From assembly GCF_022919115.1 (NCBI RefSeq), contig NZ_CP095072.1, positions 2,604,001 through 2,668,000 of the forward strand: a stretch of DNA of 64,000 bases. Direction: 5' to 3'. The number at the start of each line of letters is the position of its first letter. Position 1 is the stretch's first letter. The DNA comes from Gracilibacillus caseinilyticus. GTDB lineage: Bacteria; Bacillota; Bacilli; Bacillales; Amphibacillaceae. A model generated the notes under the pieces. The model ran no database searches. It had not been told where the DNA came from and worked only from the letters and a program-made list of their open reading frames with translations. Shown here piece by piece: positions 34,596-43,808 of this stretch. The position numbers and the translations under genes are program-made.

Positions 34596-35810
34596 GTGAA
34601 TCAAGCTACACCATTACAGGACTCTAACAGACTTCCATGGATTGATACAGCAAGAGGCTTCGCTATTTTTGGTATATTTATGGTTAATTTAGCTTCTTTT
34701 CATGCGCCATACTTTATGTACGGGAATGGACGTAATTATTGGGGGACAGGAGAAGCAGGGCTATGGCAAGTCATCCTGGATATCTTCTTTCAGGCTAGTT
34801 TTTATTCCTTGTTTTCTTTTTTATTTGGATTTGGTGCTCAAATCATTTATGAAAATCTACAAAAGAAACACGTGGCATCACCTCGTAAATGGTTGATTCG
34901 AAGATTTGCTATATTATTAGTGATTGGCCTGCTTCATGCGTTCTTAATCTGGTATGGAGATATCCTGATTACATATGCAGTAATTGGTTTTTTACTGTTA
35001 TTATTCCTTCGTCGCAGTAATCGTACCATACTGGCATGGAGTTTTTCATTATTGTTGATTCCGGTACTGTTGTATTCCGGTTTGCTATTTCTCGCGAGCT
35101 TCATTGAAAATATTGAAAATCTTTCTGATCAGGAAGCAATTGCTGCAGCTTTTCAGCATTATGGTGATGGAAGCTGGAATGAAATTATCAGACAGAATGC
35201 CATAGATTGGTTTCACGGTAATTCGCCGATGAATTTTATCTTGGTTTTGTTAAATATTTTACCTATTTTTCTTCTCGGCTTACTTTTTGCCAGAAATAAG
35301 TGGCTGCATGACATCGAGCAATATCAGAAAATACTCAAGCGTTGGTGGATTGCATCTTTTGTAATCTTTATGCTTTGTAAAGTAGGGCCGTATGCGTTGG
35401 GTAATCCAATTTGGCTTTCATTGATACAGGATGAATTTGGTGGCACTGCATCTGCGATTTTTTACATGATTACCATCGCATTTAGTTATCGCTATGTGAA
35501 GACATTATTTGATCTGATCGGTTACGTCGGAAAAATGGCACTCACGAATTATATTTTACAGTCGTTGATCGGTATCATCCTGTTTTATTCCTTCGGTTTT
35601 GGCTTATATGGTGAACTATCACCATGGCAAACGTTCTTCGTTGGGATCATTGTGTACCCATTACAAGTGCTGTTTAGTTATCTATGGCTCAAACGATACA
35701 AAAGGGGTCCTATTGAATGGCTGTGGAGAAGTCTCATCTATCAGAAGAAATTAACGAATAAACGATCTACCGGAGGTGGACAGAAAGATGAACAAACAGC
35801 AAATAGCTAA
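34596..35810 (+). CDS. DUF418 (YeiB-like) membrane protein
   Basis: An integral membrane protein of 404 residues with about ten hydrophobic segments. The opening LPWIDTARGFAIFGIFMVN is the conserved DUF418-associated N-terminal motif (D-x-ARG-x-A-x-x-G-I). FSFLFGFGAQI and the later GKMALTNYILQS are the other family signatures. Members are related to acyltransferase-3-like membrane proteins; the function is unknown. GTG start with GGGGG upstream. It overlaps the DUF2157 gene by 23 bases. Confidence 0.88.
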   Translation: MNQATPLQDSNRLPWIDTARGFAIFGIFMVNLASFHAPYFMYGNGRNYWGTGEAGLWQVILDIFFQASFYSLFSFLFGFGAQIIYENLQKKHVASPRKWLIRRFAILLVIGLLHAFLIWYGDILITYAVIGFLLLLFLRRSNRTILAWSFSLLLIPVLLYSGLLFLASFIENIENLSDQEAIAAAFQHYGDGSWNEIIRQNAIDWFHGNSPMNFILVLLNILPIFLLGLLFARNKWLHDIEQYQKILKRWWIASFVIFMLCKVGPYALGNPIWLSLIQDEFGGTASAIFYMITIAFSYRYVKTLFDLIGYVGKMALTNYILQSLIGIILFYSFGFGLYGELSPWQTFFVGIIVYPLQVLFSYLWLKRYKRGPIEWLWRSLIYQKKLTNKRSTGGGQKDEQTANS

Positions 35811-36981
35811 GGAAGCAAAAAAATGGCTAGATAAAGATATCATTGATATTAGCCAATATCATCAGATTGTTGGTCAGTATGAAAATAAAGATCGAACCTT
35901 TTTGCTATTGTTGTTTGCCAGTTTATTTATTGGATTGGGCTTTCTGACATTTGTAGCTTCTAATTTGAATAGCATTCCTGATCTGGTGAATATGGCGGTT
36001 ATTATGGTGTTTATGCTTATTTATTACGTAACAGGGGAGCATTTATACCGCAAGCGTTCGGAGAAAGTCGGCATCAGCATTATGATAATTGGCTTGTTTA
36101 TATTCGGTGCGGGCATTTTTTTAACTGGTCAGATGTATCACTATGTGTTTGATTATGCTTTTCCATTTTTAATTTGGGCGATCGCTTCATTTGGCTTCTT
36201 CATTCTTTACAAGCATCCAGCATTTTTCGTACTGACGTTTACGATAATGACCATAGGGCAAGTTTATAATGGGATCATGCATCAATCTTTTTATCTGTGG
36301 CTGTTTATATTTTTTCTACTGTCTGGTCTGTATTATGTATACCGTCATACCGTTTCGTTATACGGTAAGCTGTTTGCGATCGGCTACCTTTTACAAGGAA
36401 TTGTGATGGTGGCAGCAACTGATCTTGCCTATTACTGGATCGTTGTTCCATTTCTTCTGTTGTATATAATGGGTGATCTGTCGATCAATTTGGTCATTCA
36501 ATCACCGTTTCGATGGTACGCTTTGTTAGGTGCCTTCGTTTTAAGCAGTGGCGAAACTTTTTTCCTATCAAGTTACCAGGAATATACGGAACTGGAGTGG
36601 TTCCCTTTCTATGCCTGGCTTGTTGTGTTTATCATAGCGATCCTATGCAAATACTGGAGGAAGGATAAAGAGGGGCTTACTGATTTAGTCTTGTTTCTAC
36701 CGGTGATTTTTGCGGGAGCATTTGCCGATCATATCTCGATGGCTTCTTTGTTTATCTTTTCGCTGGGTTATTTATTTAGCGGATACAAGGTGGAAGATCA
36801 GTTCAAAATTGGAATAGGAACCGGAGCTTTTCTGATCAGTACATGTATTGCTTATTTCCACTTAGCTTGGGCCTTTTTAGATAAATCCTTGTTCTTCTTT
36901 GTAGGTGGCATTCTGTTATTTGCTATGAGTTATTTCTTAGAGAGGAAACGACGTCATGTCAAAAAGGAGGCAACCCGATGA
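35788..36981 (+). CDS. DUF2157 membrane protein
   Basis: A protein of 397 residues. The first 45 residues are charged (KEAKKWLDKDIIDISQYHQIVGQYE), the DUF2157 head. The rest forms about eleven to twelve hydrophobic segments. The ATG at 35788 is chosen from the perfect GGAGGTGG 8 bases upstream. It sits between DUF418 and GDYXXLXY genes with overlaps on both sides. DUF2157 and GDYXXLXY proteins commonly occur together, which suggests one membrane complex of unknown role. Confidence 0.85.
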   Translation: MNKQQIAKEAKKWLDKDIIDISQYHQIVGQYENKDRTFLLLLFASLFIGLGFLTFVASNLNSIPDLVNMAVIMVFMLIYYVTGEHLYRKRSEKVGISIMIIGLFIFGAGIFLTGQMYHYVFDYAFPFLIWAIASFGFFILYKHPAFFVLTFTIMTIGQVYNGIMHQSFYLWLFIFFLLSGLYYVYRHTVSLYGKLFAIGYLLQGIVMVAATDLAYYWIVVPFLLLYIMGDLSINLVIQSPFRWYALLGAFVLSSGETFFLSSYQEYTELEWFPFYAWLVVFIIAILCKYWRKDKEGLTDLVLFLPVIFAGAFADHISMASLFIFSLGYLFSGYKVEDQFKIGIGTGAFLISTCIAYFHLAWAFLDKSLFFFVGGILLFAMSYFLERKRRHVKKEATR

Positions 36982-37472
36982 AAAGAAAAGGAGTCTATCT
37001 ATTAATCGCCGCACAAGCCCTTTTTCTAATTGGAATGGCAGGACTGTATTATACTATAGATATTTTTGGGCAAGAAATTCGCTTGCAAACAAAACCAATT
37101 GATCCACAAGATCCTTTTTACGGAGATTATGTGACATTGAGCTATCAGGCTGAAGATATTAATAAAAATAAATGGAAGTTAGAGGACGAACCGAACTATA
37201 ACCAGCCGGTATATGTGACGTTTGCACCCCAGGAGGATGGAGTATATGAAGTCACTAAAGTGACGGGAGACCGACCGAATACATCCGATCAGGTAGTGGT
37301 GGTAAAAGCGAAATATAACTATGATGATTTGAACACCTATCATGTAGATTATGGTTTGAATCGTTATTATGTGGAAGATAATACTGGAACGGAAATAGAA
37401 GAAAGAGAACAATTAATTGTGACGATCGCCATTGCTCCTTGGGGTCAGAAGAAGATTGTGACAATTGAGTGA
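36978..37472 (+). CDS. GDYXXLXY family protein
   Basis: A protein of 164 residues with an N-terminal membrane anchor or signal (about 5-24). The namesake motif GDYVTLSY is near residue 48, preceded by QTKPIDPQDPFYG. The C-terminus has an YYVEDNTGTEIE strand pattern. The protein probably faces the outside of the membrane. It overlaps the DUF2157 stop by 4 bases (ATGA). Confidence 0.88.
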   Translation: MKRKGVYLLIAAQALFLIGMAGLYYTIDIFGQEIRLQTKPIDPQDPFYGDYVTLSYQAEDINKNKWKLEDEPNYNQPVYVTFAPQEDGVYEVTKVTGDRPNTSDQVVVVKAKYNYDDLNTYHVDYGLNRYYVEDNTGTEIEEREQLIVTIAIAPWGQKKIVTIE

Positions 37473-37551
37473 ATAGATAGATGAAAAATGAAATCTAATC
37501 GATTACATGATATGATGAGTTTGATAAATATATTTTGGGGGTGTACAAAAG

Positions 37552-37923
37552 ATGACACACTTACACATCACAGCATGGGTATTAGCATTAATTCTGTTAT
37601 TTGTATCCTATGCTATGTACAAAAACGGTAATAAAGCAGGAAAAATCCTACATATGATCTTACGTCTGGATTATCTGCTTATACTTTACACAGGTGGAGA
37701 TCTATTCGCACAGTATATGGACGGAGGATTTTCAACATATGCTGGAGAGTTAATCATTAAAGCATTAGCAGGACTGTGGGTAATCGCAGCCATCGAAATG
37801 ATCCTTGTCAAAACGTCAAAAGGAAAACTAGCCAAAAGCTTTTGGATTCAGTTAGTGATAGCATTGATTATAGTGCTTGCACTTGGATTTGGACGTTTAC
37901 CAATGAACGTACAATTATTTTAA
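37552..37923 (+). CDS. yisL: YisL (DUF1516) membrane protein
   Basis: A protein of 123 residues with four hydrophobic segments. The opening THLHITAWVLALILLFVSYAMYKNG and LRLDYLLILYTGGDL match the YisL/DUF1516 family. Its place between gerP and asnO matches the B. subtilis order. The function is unknown. GGGGGTG stands before the ATG and a strong terminator follows. Confidence 0.88.
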   Translation: MTHLHITAWVLALILLFVSYAMYKNGNKAGKILHMILRLDYLLILYTGGDLFAQYMDGGFSTYAGELIIKALAGLWVIAAIEMILVKTSKGKLAKSFWIQLVIALIIVLALGFGRLPMNVQLF

Positions 37924-37924
37924 T

Positions 37925-37958
37925 AAAAAGTCGCGGTATTACATCCGCGACTTTTTTT
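37925..37958 (+). terminator. Terminator of yisL
   Basis: AAAAAGTCGCGG and CCGCGACTTTTTTT form a 12-base stem with an 8-base loop and a T run. Confidence 0.92.
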
Positions 37959-38019
37959 ACTTTTAAAAGAGTATATAGTTACTTTCATTAAGGTATTTTG
38001 CTGTAGGAAACGGTCCAAG

Positions 38020-38180
38020 ATAAAAAATGATTTTCTATTATACAGATTATGTTAATTAACTTAGTGGTAATGTTGAAATTATTCATATACCGCTCCTACC
38101 AACCACTCCTTTTACTTACCACCGACAGTACGAAACCTGGTTCATTTTCCTAGGGCACTTGCATACATTATTAAGAGCTA
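38020..38180. repeat. Inverted-end repeat element, copy B (decayed)
   Basis: The left part is recognisable: ATTATACAGATTATGTTAA, then CTTAGTGGTAATGTTGAAATTATTC and ATACCGCTCCTACCAACCACTCC, following the order in the other copies. After about 38110 the sequence diverges and no right end is seen. It separates yisL from the asparagine synthetase gene. Confidence 0.6.
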
Positions 38181-38210
38181 CTAAGAAAGGGAAAGGTGTG
38201 TCGATACAGT

Positions 38211-40058
38211 ATGTGTGGGATTACAGGATGGATCGATTTTACCCGCAGCATTGAGCAGGAGCAACAGCAAGTCTATCAAATGACAAAAGAAATTGCCGAT
38301 CGTGGACCTGATCAGAATGGCTTTTATTTTGAAACACATGTTGGATTTGGCCATCGCCGTTTAATCGTTGTGGATCCAGCAGGTGGGAAACAGCCAATGA
38401 TAAATGAGAAAAACGGTGATAAATATATTCTCGTGTATAATGGAGAGCTTTATAACACAGAAGATATACGGAGAGAATTATTAAAAGCAGGGTGGCAGTT
38501 TGATTCCCATTCGGACACAGAAGTATTACTGAAGAGCTATATGGAATGGGGAGAGGACCACGTTGATAAATTAAATGGCATTTTTGCCTATGCCATCTGG
38601 GACCAAAAAAAACAACAGTTATTCATGGCCCGTGATCGACTGGGTGTAAAACCTTTGTTTTATTCCTTGCTTCAAGATGGGGTGTTATTTGGTTCTGAAA
38701 TTAAAGCGCTGCTCGCCCATGATGAAGTAGAGCCTGTTATCAAAGAAGAAGGTCTATCCGAAATATTTGCACTTGGTCCTTCACGTACACCGGGACATGG
38801 TGTTTTCGATGGTATCCATGAATTGCGTGCGGCACACGTTGGTATATTCGATCGAAATGGTTGGAAAACCAGGCGTTATTGGAATGTAAAAAGTGAACAA
38901 CATACCCATTCTGTTGAAGAAACTGCTGAACAAGTCCGTGCATTGTTCATTGATGCAGTGGAAAGACAGCTCGTCTCCGATGTCCCACTGGGAACCTTTT
39001 TGTCAGGTGGGGTTGATTCCAGTGCCATTACAGCAATTGCTACGAATTACTTGAACCAGCACCAAAAAGATCCCCTGCAAACTTTCTCAATCGATTATCA
39101 AGAAAACGATAAATATTTTAAGAAAAGCAGTTTTCAACCAAACCGAGATAATGAATATATCGACAAAATGGTAGAGCAATTTGGAACGATCCATCATAAT
39201 TTTGTGATTGATAACCTAACTTTAGTAGATTTGCTGAAGGATGCAGTTAAATATCGCGATTTACCAGGGATGGCTGATGTAGATTCTTCCTTGTTATGGT
39301 TTTGTCAGCAAACCAAACGAGAAGTGACCGTTGCATTATCTGGCGAATGTGCAGATGAAATATTCGGAGGATATCCTTGGTTTTATCGGGAAGATGATTT
39401 GAATCGAGAAGGCTTTCCTTGGATTCGATCTTCCGAAGTCCGACAAAATCTACTACGAGATGATATGAACGAAAAACTTAACTTGGCAGATTATACCCAA
39501 CAAAGATATGAAAAGACTATCAATGAAGCACCATTATTAGATGGGGAAGATCCAGAAGCTACGGCAAGACGCCAAATGTTCTATCTGAATATGCATTGGT
39601 TTATGCCTACACTGCTGGATCGTAAGGACAGAATGAGTATGGGGGCTAGTTTTGAAGCGCGTGTGCCTTTTAGTGATCATCATTTGGTAGAATACGTTTG
39701 GAATATTCCCTGGGAAATAAAAAACTATGGCAATCGTGAAAAAGGCATACTTCGAAAAGCATTAGAAGGCATTCTACCCGATGAAATTCTTTATCGTAAG
39801 AAAAGTCCATATCCGAAAACACATCACCCGGCATATACGAGTGCTGTCGTAAATTGGATGGAAGAAATTATTGCGGATAAAGATGCGCGATTATTCGAGA
39901 TATTAGACAGGGAAAAGGTGAAGGAACTAGTTACACAAAAAGCCTCCAATATTAGTGCGCCATGGTTTGGTCAGTTAATGACAGGTCCCCAGCTGTTGGC
40001 ACACATTTGCCAGATTGAACATTGGTTAAAGCTGCATGATGTAAAAATTAAAGTGTAA
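38211..40058 (+). CDS. asnO: Asparagine synthetase (glutamine-hydrolysing)
   Basis: AsnB-type enzyme converting aspartate and glutamine to asparagine with ATP, 615 residues. After Met removal Cys2 (MCGITGW) is the amidotransferase nucleophile, so the ATG at 38211 is the true start rather than an upstream GTG. The N-terminal Ntn domain continues with RGPDQNG and the VYNGELYN motif. The C-terminal synthetase domain has the PP-loop SGGVDSSAI (about residues 266-274) and SGECADEIFGGYPW. Length and position between yisL and the yit block fit B. subtilis asnO (sporulation-linked) rather than asnB or asnH. Confidence 0.93.
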   Translation: MCGITGWIDFTRSIEQEQQQVYQMTKEIADRGPDQNGFYFETHVGFGHRRLIVVDPAGGKQPMINEKNGDKYILVYNGELYNTEDIRRELLKAGWQFDSHSDTEVLLKSYMEWGEDHVDKLNGIFAYAIWDQKKQQLFMARDRLGVKPLFYSLLQDGVLFGSEIKALLAHDEVEPVIKEEGLSEIFALGPSRTPGHGVFDGIHELRAAHVGIFDRNGWKTRRYWNVKSEQHTHSVEETAEQVRALFIDAVERQLVSDVPLGTFLSGGVDSSAITAIATNYLNQHQKDPLQTFSIDYQENDKYFKKSSFQPNRDNEYIDKMVEQFGTIHHNFVIDNLTLVDLLKDAVKYRDLPGMADVDSSLLWFCQQTKREVTVALSGECADEIFGGYPWFYREDDLNREGFPWIRSSEVRQNLLRDDMNEKLNLADYTQQRYEKTINEAPLLDGEDPEATARRQMFYLNMHWFMPTLLDRKDRMSMGASFEARVPFSDHHLVEYVWNIPWEIKNYGNREKGILRKALEGILPDEILYRKKSPYPKTHHPAYTSAVVNWMEEIIADKDARLFEILDREKVKELVTQKASNISAPWFGQLMTGPQLLAHICQIEHWLKLHDVKIKV

Positions 40059-40078
40059 GCTGAATATTTTAGAAAGTA

Positions 40079-40540
40079 GTGAGGGTTATGATAAGAAAAA
40101 AGTTGCTTATCAGTATGCTGCTTCTTTTATGGATCCCGACGTCTCTTTATGCATTAACATGGGCATACCCTTTTGTCGTTTTAGACGGACGTGTATATGA
40201 AGTCACATCATATCAAGTAGATCCCTCCGATGTAGGACTACTGCTCGGGCAAGTCACGAAGGTCGCTAATGAACATACTGGGAGTTATCATGGTAATGCC
40301 TCCAACCAATATCCGGTTGGAACGAAGTATTTCAAGATGGATAAAGTGGACGAAAAAGATGCGATCGCGGTAAAGGCTGATCAGCTCTATTATAAGGCAA
40401 CATTTATAAAATACATGCCATTTCACTGGCGAAACATCCTATCATTTATCATCCCGATGCTTTTTTTAATCAGTTTAATTTTGTTGTACCGAATGCGGGA
40501 AAATTTGAAAAAAAGATATAAGAAATCGATAGTGCGTTAA
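40079..40540 (+). CDS. Two-anchor membrane protein, function unknown
   Basis: A protein of about 150 residues with an N-terminal hydrophobic segment (about 8-28), a soluble middle (VVLDGRVYEVTSYQVDP, then VGLLLGQVTKVANE and a Tyr/Asn-rich loop) and a C-terminal membrane segment (about 119-140) with a basic tail. The middle is therefore probably outside the cell. It starts 20 bases after asnO and may be co-transcribed. The start could be GTG 40079 or ATG 40088. No family was recognised. Confidence 0.6.
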   Translation: MRVMIRKKLLISMLLLLWIPTSLYALTWAYPFVVLDGRVYEVTSYQVDPSDVGLLLGQVTKVANEHTGSYHGNASNQYPVGTKYFKMDKVDEKDAIAVKADQLYYKATFIKYMPFHWRNILSFIIPMLFLISLILLYRMRENLKKRYKKSIVR

Positions 40541-40543
40541 TGG

Positions 40544-40589
40544 AAAAGATAGATGAAGCAGGAATCGTTCTGTTTCTATCTATCTTTTT
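40544..40589 (+). terminator. Terminator after the asnO pair
   Basis: AAAAGATAGAT and ATCTATCTTTTT form an 11-base stem, with GAAGCAG / CTGTTTC pairing inside, ending in T residues. Confidence 0.85.
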
Positions 40590-40614
40590 GCATTATAAAA
40601 GTTTTTTAACTTGA

Positions 40615-40955
40615 AAGGCCGTGTCCACGCAAACGTCCAGAAACCAGGTGCCATTATCACACAGGAGTCTTCGCATATTTCCTACGCTTTAGTAAAGTGC
40701 TACAACGTTTGAAACAGCTAATAGCAGTAGTGCTAAGCATAATGTTTTATTAGAATTATAGGATATTAAATTTATAAATACGGTTGATTACCACTCCATA
40801 TGCTAACTCTTACATAAGTTGTAGAGTCTTCACCTTAGCGTAGGCCAACCACGTAGACTCCCGCAGGACGCGGAGTGGTTGGCCGAAGCGGTATTCCAGC
40901 AGATGAATCATTTCAAAATTACCACTAAGCCACTTTACATAATCCATATTATAGG
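40615..40955. repeat. Inverted-end repeat element, copy C (rearranged)
   Basis: The right half is canonical: CGTAGGCCAACCACGTAGACTCC, GCAGGACGCGGAGTGGTTGGCC and the right end ACTTTACATAATCCATATTATAGG (to about 40955). The left half (GGAGTCTTCGCATATTTCC, then GTGCTACAACGTTTGAAACAGCTAA) is in reverse order compared with copy D, so the copy is rearranged. No intact left end was found. Confidence 0.75.
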
Positions 40956-40982
40956 TAGTCGTATATATTTACATTAGTTAAG

Positions 40983-41011
40983 ACCGGCCGGGTATATGTC
41001 CGGTTTTTTTA
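40983..41011 (+). terminator. Terminator-like hairpin at the right edge of copy C
   Basis: ACCGG and CCGGT pair across a loop, followed by seven T residues. Similar CGGG/CCCG-plus-T-run hairpins follow the right ends of copies A and H, so it seems to be part of the repeat family. Confidence 0.7.
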
Positions 41012-41115
41012 TAAGGATTCACAAAAAATTCATAAGAAATTACCTGACGGGTATTTGACTTTCTGTAATTGTCTAGGATAATAGAGGAGGAATCTATTGA
41101 GAAAAGGGGAGCAAT

Positions 41116-42534
41116 ATGTATTACATAAAACGAATACTAGCAATCTCCGTGCTGTTACTTCTTATTATGCCAAGTATTTCAGTGATGGCAGAGGAGCAGC
41201 CTAGTGAACAAATCTATTACCTACTAGTAGATCGATTTGTAAACGGAGACAACAGTAATGATATCAATATTAATATCGATGATCCTTCTGCCTATTACGG
41301 GGGCGATTTGCAAGGGGTGACTGATAAGTTAGATCACTTTAACGAGCTGGGTATCACGATGATTAACCTTAGTCCAATTATGTCAGCAGAATCATACCAT
41401 GGCTTTGATACCGTCGATTTTCAAACGGTAAATGAGCAATTTGGTAATATCGCTGATTTACAAAACTTAGTGAAAAAAGCACATGAACAGGATATCGAAG
41501 TCATTCTTGATTTGCCATTAACACATGTCGCAACGACGAACCCATGGGTTCAAGAACCTACTGACTGGCAATCCGGTAATACAGTAGACGTTTTTGGTCA
41601 GTCCTTACCAGGGTTAGATTTAGAAAATGAAGAGTTGCAAAACTACTTTCTCGAAACGGCCGTACATTGGTTGACGAGTGCTGATATTGATGGATTTCAT
41701 GTTTATGTTGATCAGGAAACACCAGCGTCTTTTATTAAAGAATTGCGCGATCGCCTGAAGGAAGAAAACGAGGATGTCACATTAATAGTGGATGGAAGTG
41801 AGACAGACTCTACCATGGAACATTCTTTCCAGTCGGAAGCGGTAGACATTCTCAAACAGCCAGGTGAATCGTTGGAATCATTAGTAACGAACGCTTCCGG
41901 CGGGGTGCACTATATGGAATCCGCTTTTACCAACCGTTTTACCCATGAAGCTGTACAAGCAGGATTTCATCCGGTTACAAGATGGAGATTAGCATCAACG
42001 TTGCTTTACACATTACCTGGATCTTCATTTCTTTACCAGGGGATAGAAGTACCAATGGATAATGGTAAGGCAGAGCCGGATCACCGAATGGCGCAAGTAA
42101 ATAAAAACGATGAAGAGCTAGTGCAGCATCTTCAAAAATTAGCACAGATCAGAAGTCAATCTACTGCATTACAACAAGGCGATCTCGAAGTTGTTGGGCA
42201 ACAAGGGGCAATGACCGTTTATAAGAGAATCGATCAAAATGAAACGATGTACATTGCCATTAACAATGACACGGAAACCCAAGCTGTCTCACTAGAGGGG
42301 CTTGGAGATGACATGCAGCTTCGTGGCTTATTAGAAGACAATATTGTGCGAAAACAGGACGACGGCACCTATAGATTGATACTGGACCGCGAAACGAGTA
42401 ATATCTTTGTTTTAGAAGAAAATACAGGTTTTAACTGGATTTTCATCGCAATGATGGTTTTTATTTTTGGTGGCTTTGTGTCGTTTATTGTGGCAGTTAA
42501 TCGCAGAAGTAAGAAGAACAAACGAGCAAATTAG
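41116..42534 (+). CDS. Membrane-anchored GH13 (alpha-amylase family) protein lacking catalytic residues
   Basis: A protein of 472 residues with a signal peptide (about 1-25, VMAEEQ at the end) and a single C-terminal membrane segment (about 437-459) with a basic tail, so it is tethered outside. The barrel is clearly GH13: QIYYLLVDRFVNGDNSND, YYGGDLQGV, INLSPI. Region I keeps His137 (ILDLPLTH). Region II is DGFHVYVDQ (192-200): Arg becomes His195 and the nucleophile Asp becomes Tyr197. No Glu acid of region III or HD pair of region IV is found at the expected places (VDGSETD, FTNRFTHE). It is probably a binding or structural protein rather than an amylase. It is monocistronic, with terminators on both sides. 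Confidence 0.85.
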   Translation: MYYIKRILAISVLLLLIMPSISVMAEEQPSEQIYYLLVDRFVNGDNSNDININIDDPSAYYGGDLQGVTDKLDHFNELGITMINLSPIMSAESYHGFDTVDFQTVNEQFGNIADLQNLVKKAHEQDIEVILDLPLTHVATTNPWVQEPTDWQSGNTVDVFGQSLPGLDLENEELQNYFLETAVHWLTSADIDGFHVYVDQETPASFIKELRDRLKEENEDVTLIVDGSETDSTMEHSFQSEAVDILKQPGESLESLVTNASGGVHYMESAFTNRFTHEAVQAGFHPVTRWRLASTLLYTLPGSSFLYQGIEVPMDNGKAEPDHRMAQVNKNDEELVQHLQKLAQIRSQSTALQQGDLEVVGQQGAMTVYKRIDQNETMYIAINNDTETQAVSLEGLGDDMQLRGLLEDNIVRKQDDGTYRLILDRETSNIFVLEENTGFNWIFIAMMVFIFGGFVSFIVAVNRRSKKNKRAN

Positions 42535-42543
42535 ATTAAATAT

Positions 42544-42586
42544 AAGTAGTTCAGTTTTGAAAAGTACAAACTGAACTACTTTTTTA
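42544..42586 (+). terminator. Terminator of the GH13 gene
   Basis: AAGTAGTTCAGTTT and AAACTGAACTACTT form a perfect 14-base stem followed by T residues. Confidence 0.93.
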
Positions 42587-42637
42587 TTAGAAGGCAAATA
42601 CTGCTCAAGATTGAAACAGATAAAAGTATTGGTTCTG

Positions 42638-43160
42638 ATAATATGGATTATGTCAACTAGCAGCTCTAAGCTATGTGATAATTTTGAAAGAATGAATCAG
42701 CTAGTATACCGCTCCGGCCAACCACTCCGCGTCCTGCGGGGCACGGCTGAAGCTAACTTTGTGAAGAAGACCGCTTCACAAAGTGGATCTTCAGCACCTG
42801 CATGTCCCGCGGGAGTCTACGTGGTTGGCCTACGCTAGAAAAGGTGCTCTACAACCTTTGTAAAGGCTAGCATATTGATTGCTTTCATAAATATCAGCAT
42901 TTGAATAACATAATGCCTATAATCACTGCTTTTAGCTGTTCCATACGTTGTAGCACTTCACTTAAGCGCAGGAAATATGCGGAAACTCCCGTGGGATCAG
43001 TCGTGTCCGAAAATCCCGCAGGAAAGCGGTCTTTGCTTTCTGAGGAAGTTGAGGCCGATCCCACAGGACGCGGAGCATATTTCCGGAGCTCTGTTGCGCA
43101 TATAAAACAGTTCAAAATTACCACATTGTGTATAGGTTCACTTTACATAATCCATATTAT
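42638..43160. repeat. Inverted-end repeat element, copy D (full length)
   Basis: A 523-base element with perfect 16-base inverted ends: ATAATATGGATTATGT at 42638 and its exact complement ending at 43160. There are two internal self-complementary arms. Arm 1 (about 42713-42828) runs from GGCCAACCAC to GTGGTTGGCC with a nested GCTGAAG/CTTCAGC stem. Arm 2 (about 42970-43090) runs from GGAAATATGC to GCATATTTCC with nested GTGGGATC/GATCCCAC. Open frames inside are by-products of the palindromes. It lies between the GH13 and MATE genes. Confidence 0.88.
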
Positions 43161-43180
43161 CGGTAGATAGGACCGCGCTA

Positions 43181-43762
43181 TCAATTTTGTTCATCACGAA
43201 TAAACACATTTCCCGTCCATACACGTGATTTCCAGCGTTGCCACATTAAAATCCCTCGTATCCATTCATTGGCAATATACCCGATCCATACGCCTAGAAG
43301 ACCTAATCCGAGATAAATTCCAAAGAACCAGGCAAAGGTAACACTGATTCCCCACATCGAAATAATGCCAGCAACCACTGGAAATTGGACATCGCCTGCA
43401 GCACGCAATGAATTAATCAACACCAGATTGAAGGCACGACCAGGCTCTAATATGATGGTTACCAGTAATAAAGTCATCCCCATTTCGATAATGGTGATGT
43501 CATCTGTGAAAAATTCTAACAGTGTTGAACCGGCGAAATAAAAGAGAATAGCAGCTAACGTGCTGATCACAAACGCAATCTTTAAACTTTTCACCCCTCG
43601 TTTATAAGCCACTTCGATCTGACCTGCACCCATCATGTGTCCAATTAATATTTGCGTCCCGTGTCCGATAGCAATCGAAAACAGCATAAGGAACAGCATT
43701 AAATTCTCTACATAAACGCGTGTGGTAATACAAAAAATTAAGTTTGTATGCGCTAACTTGGC
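43181..43762 (-). pseudogene. MATE efflux transporter, C-terminal half
   Basis: About 194 codons matching the second half of a MATE multidrug/Na+ antiporter: RVYVENLMLFLMLFSIAIG, HGTQILIGHMMGAGQ, the conserved LEPGRAFNLVLINSLRAAGDVQFPV, and a normal C-terminus. There is a stop codon just upstream of 43762 and no N-terminal half in this direction. The N-terminal half of a MATE protein lies next door on the opposite strand, its 5' side only about 45 bases away. Confidence 0.85.
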
Positions 43763-43808
43763 CTATTTTCATTTAAATTATGCTACACATGTTGATGGGA
43801 AATATTGA

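Noticed and set aside
41116..42534. Active alpha-amylase
   Set aside because: The region II nucleophile Asp is Tyr, and the other catalytic acids are not found where expected.
42611..43170. Open frames of 75-89 codons inside repeat copy D
   Set aside because: They arise from the palindromic arms, lack ribosome-binding sites, and equivalent frames are broken in the other copies.
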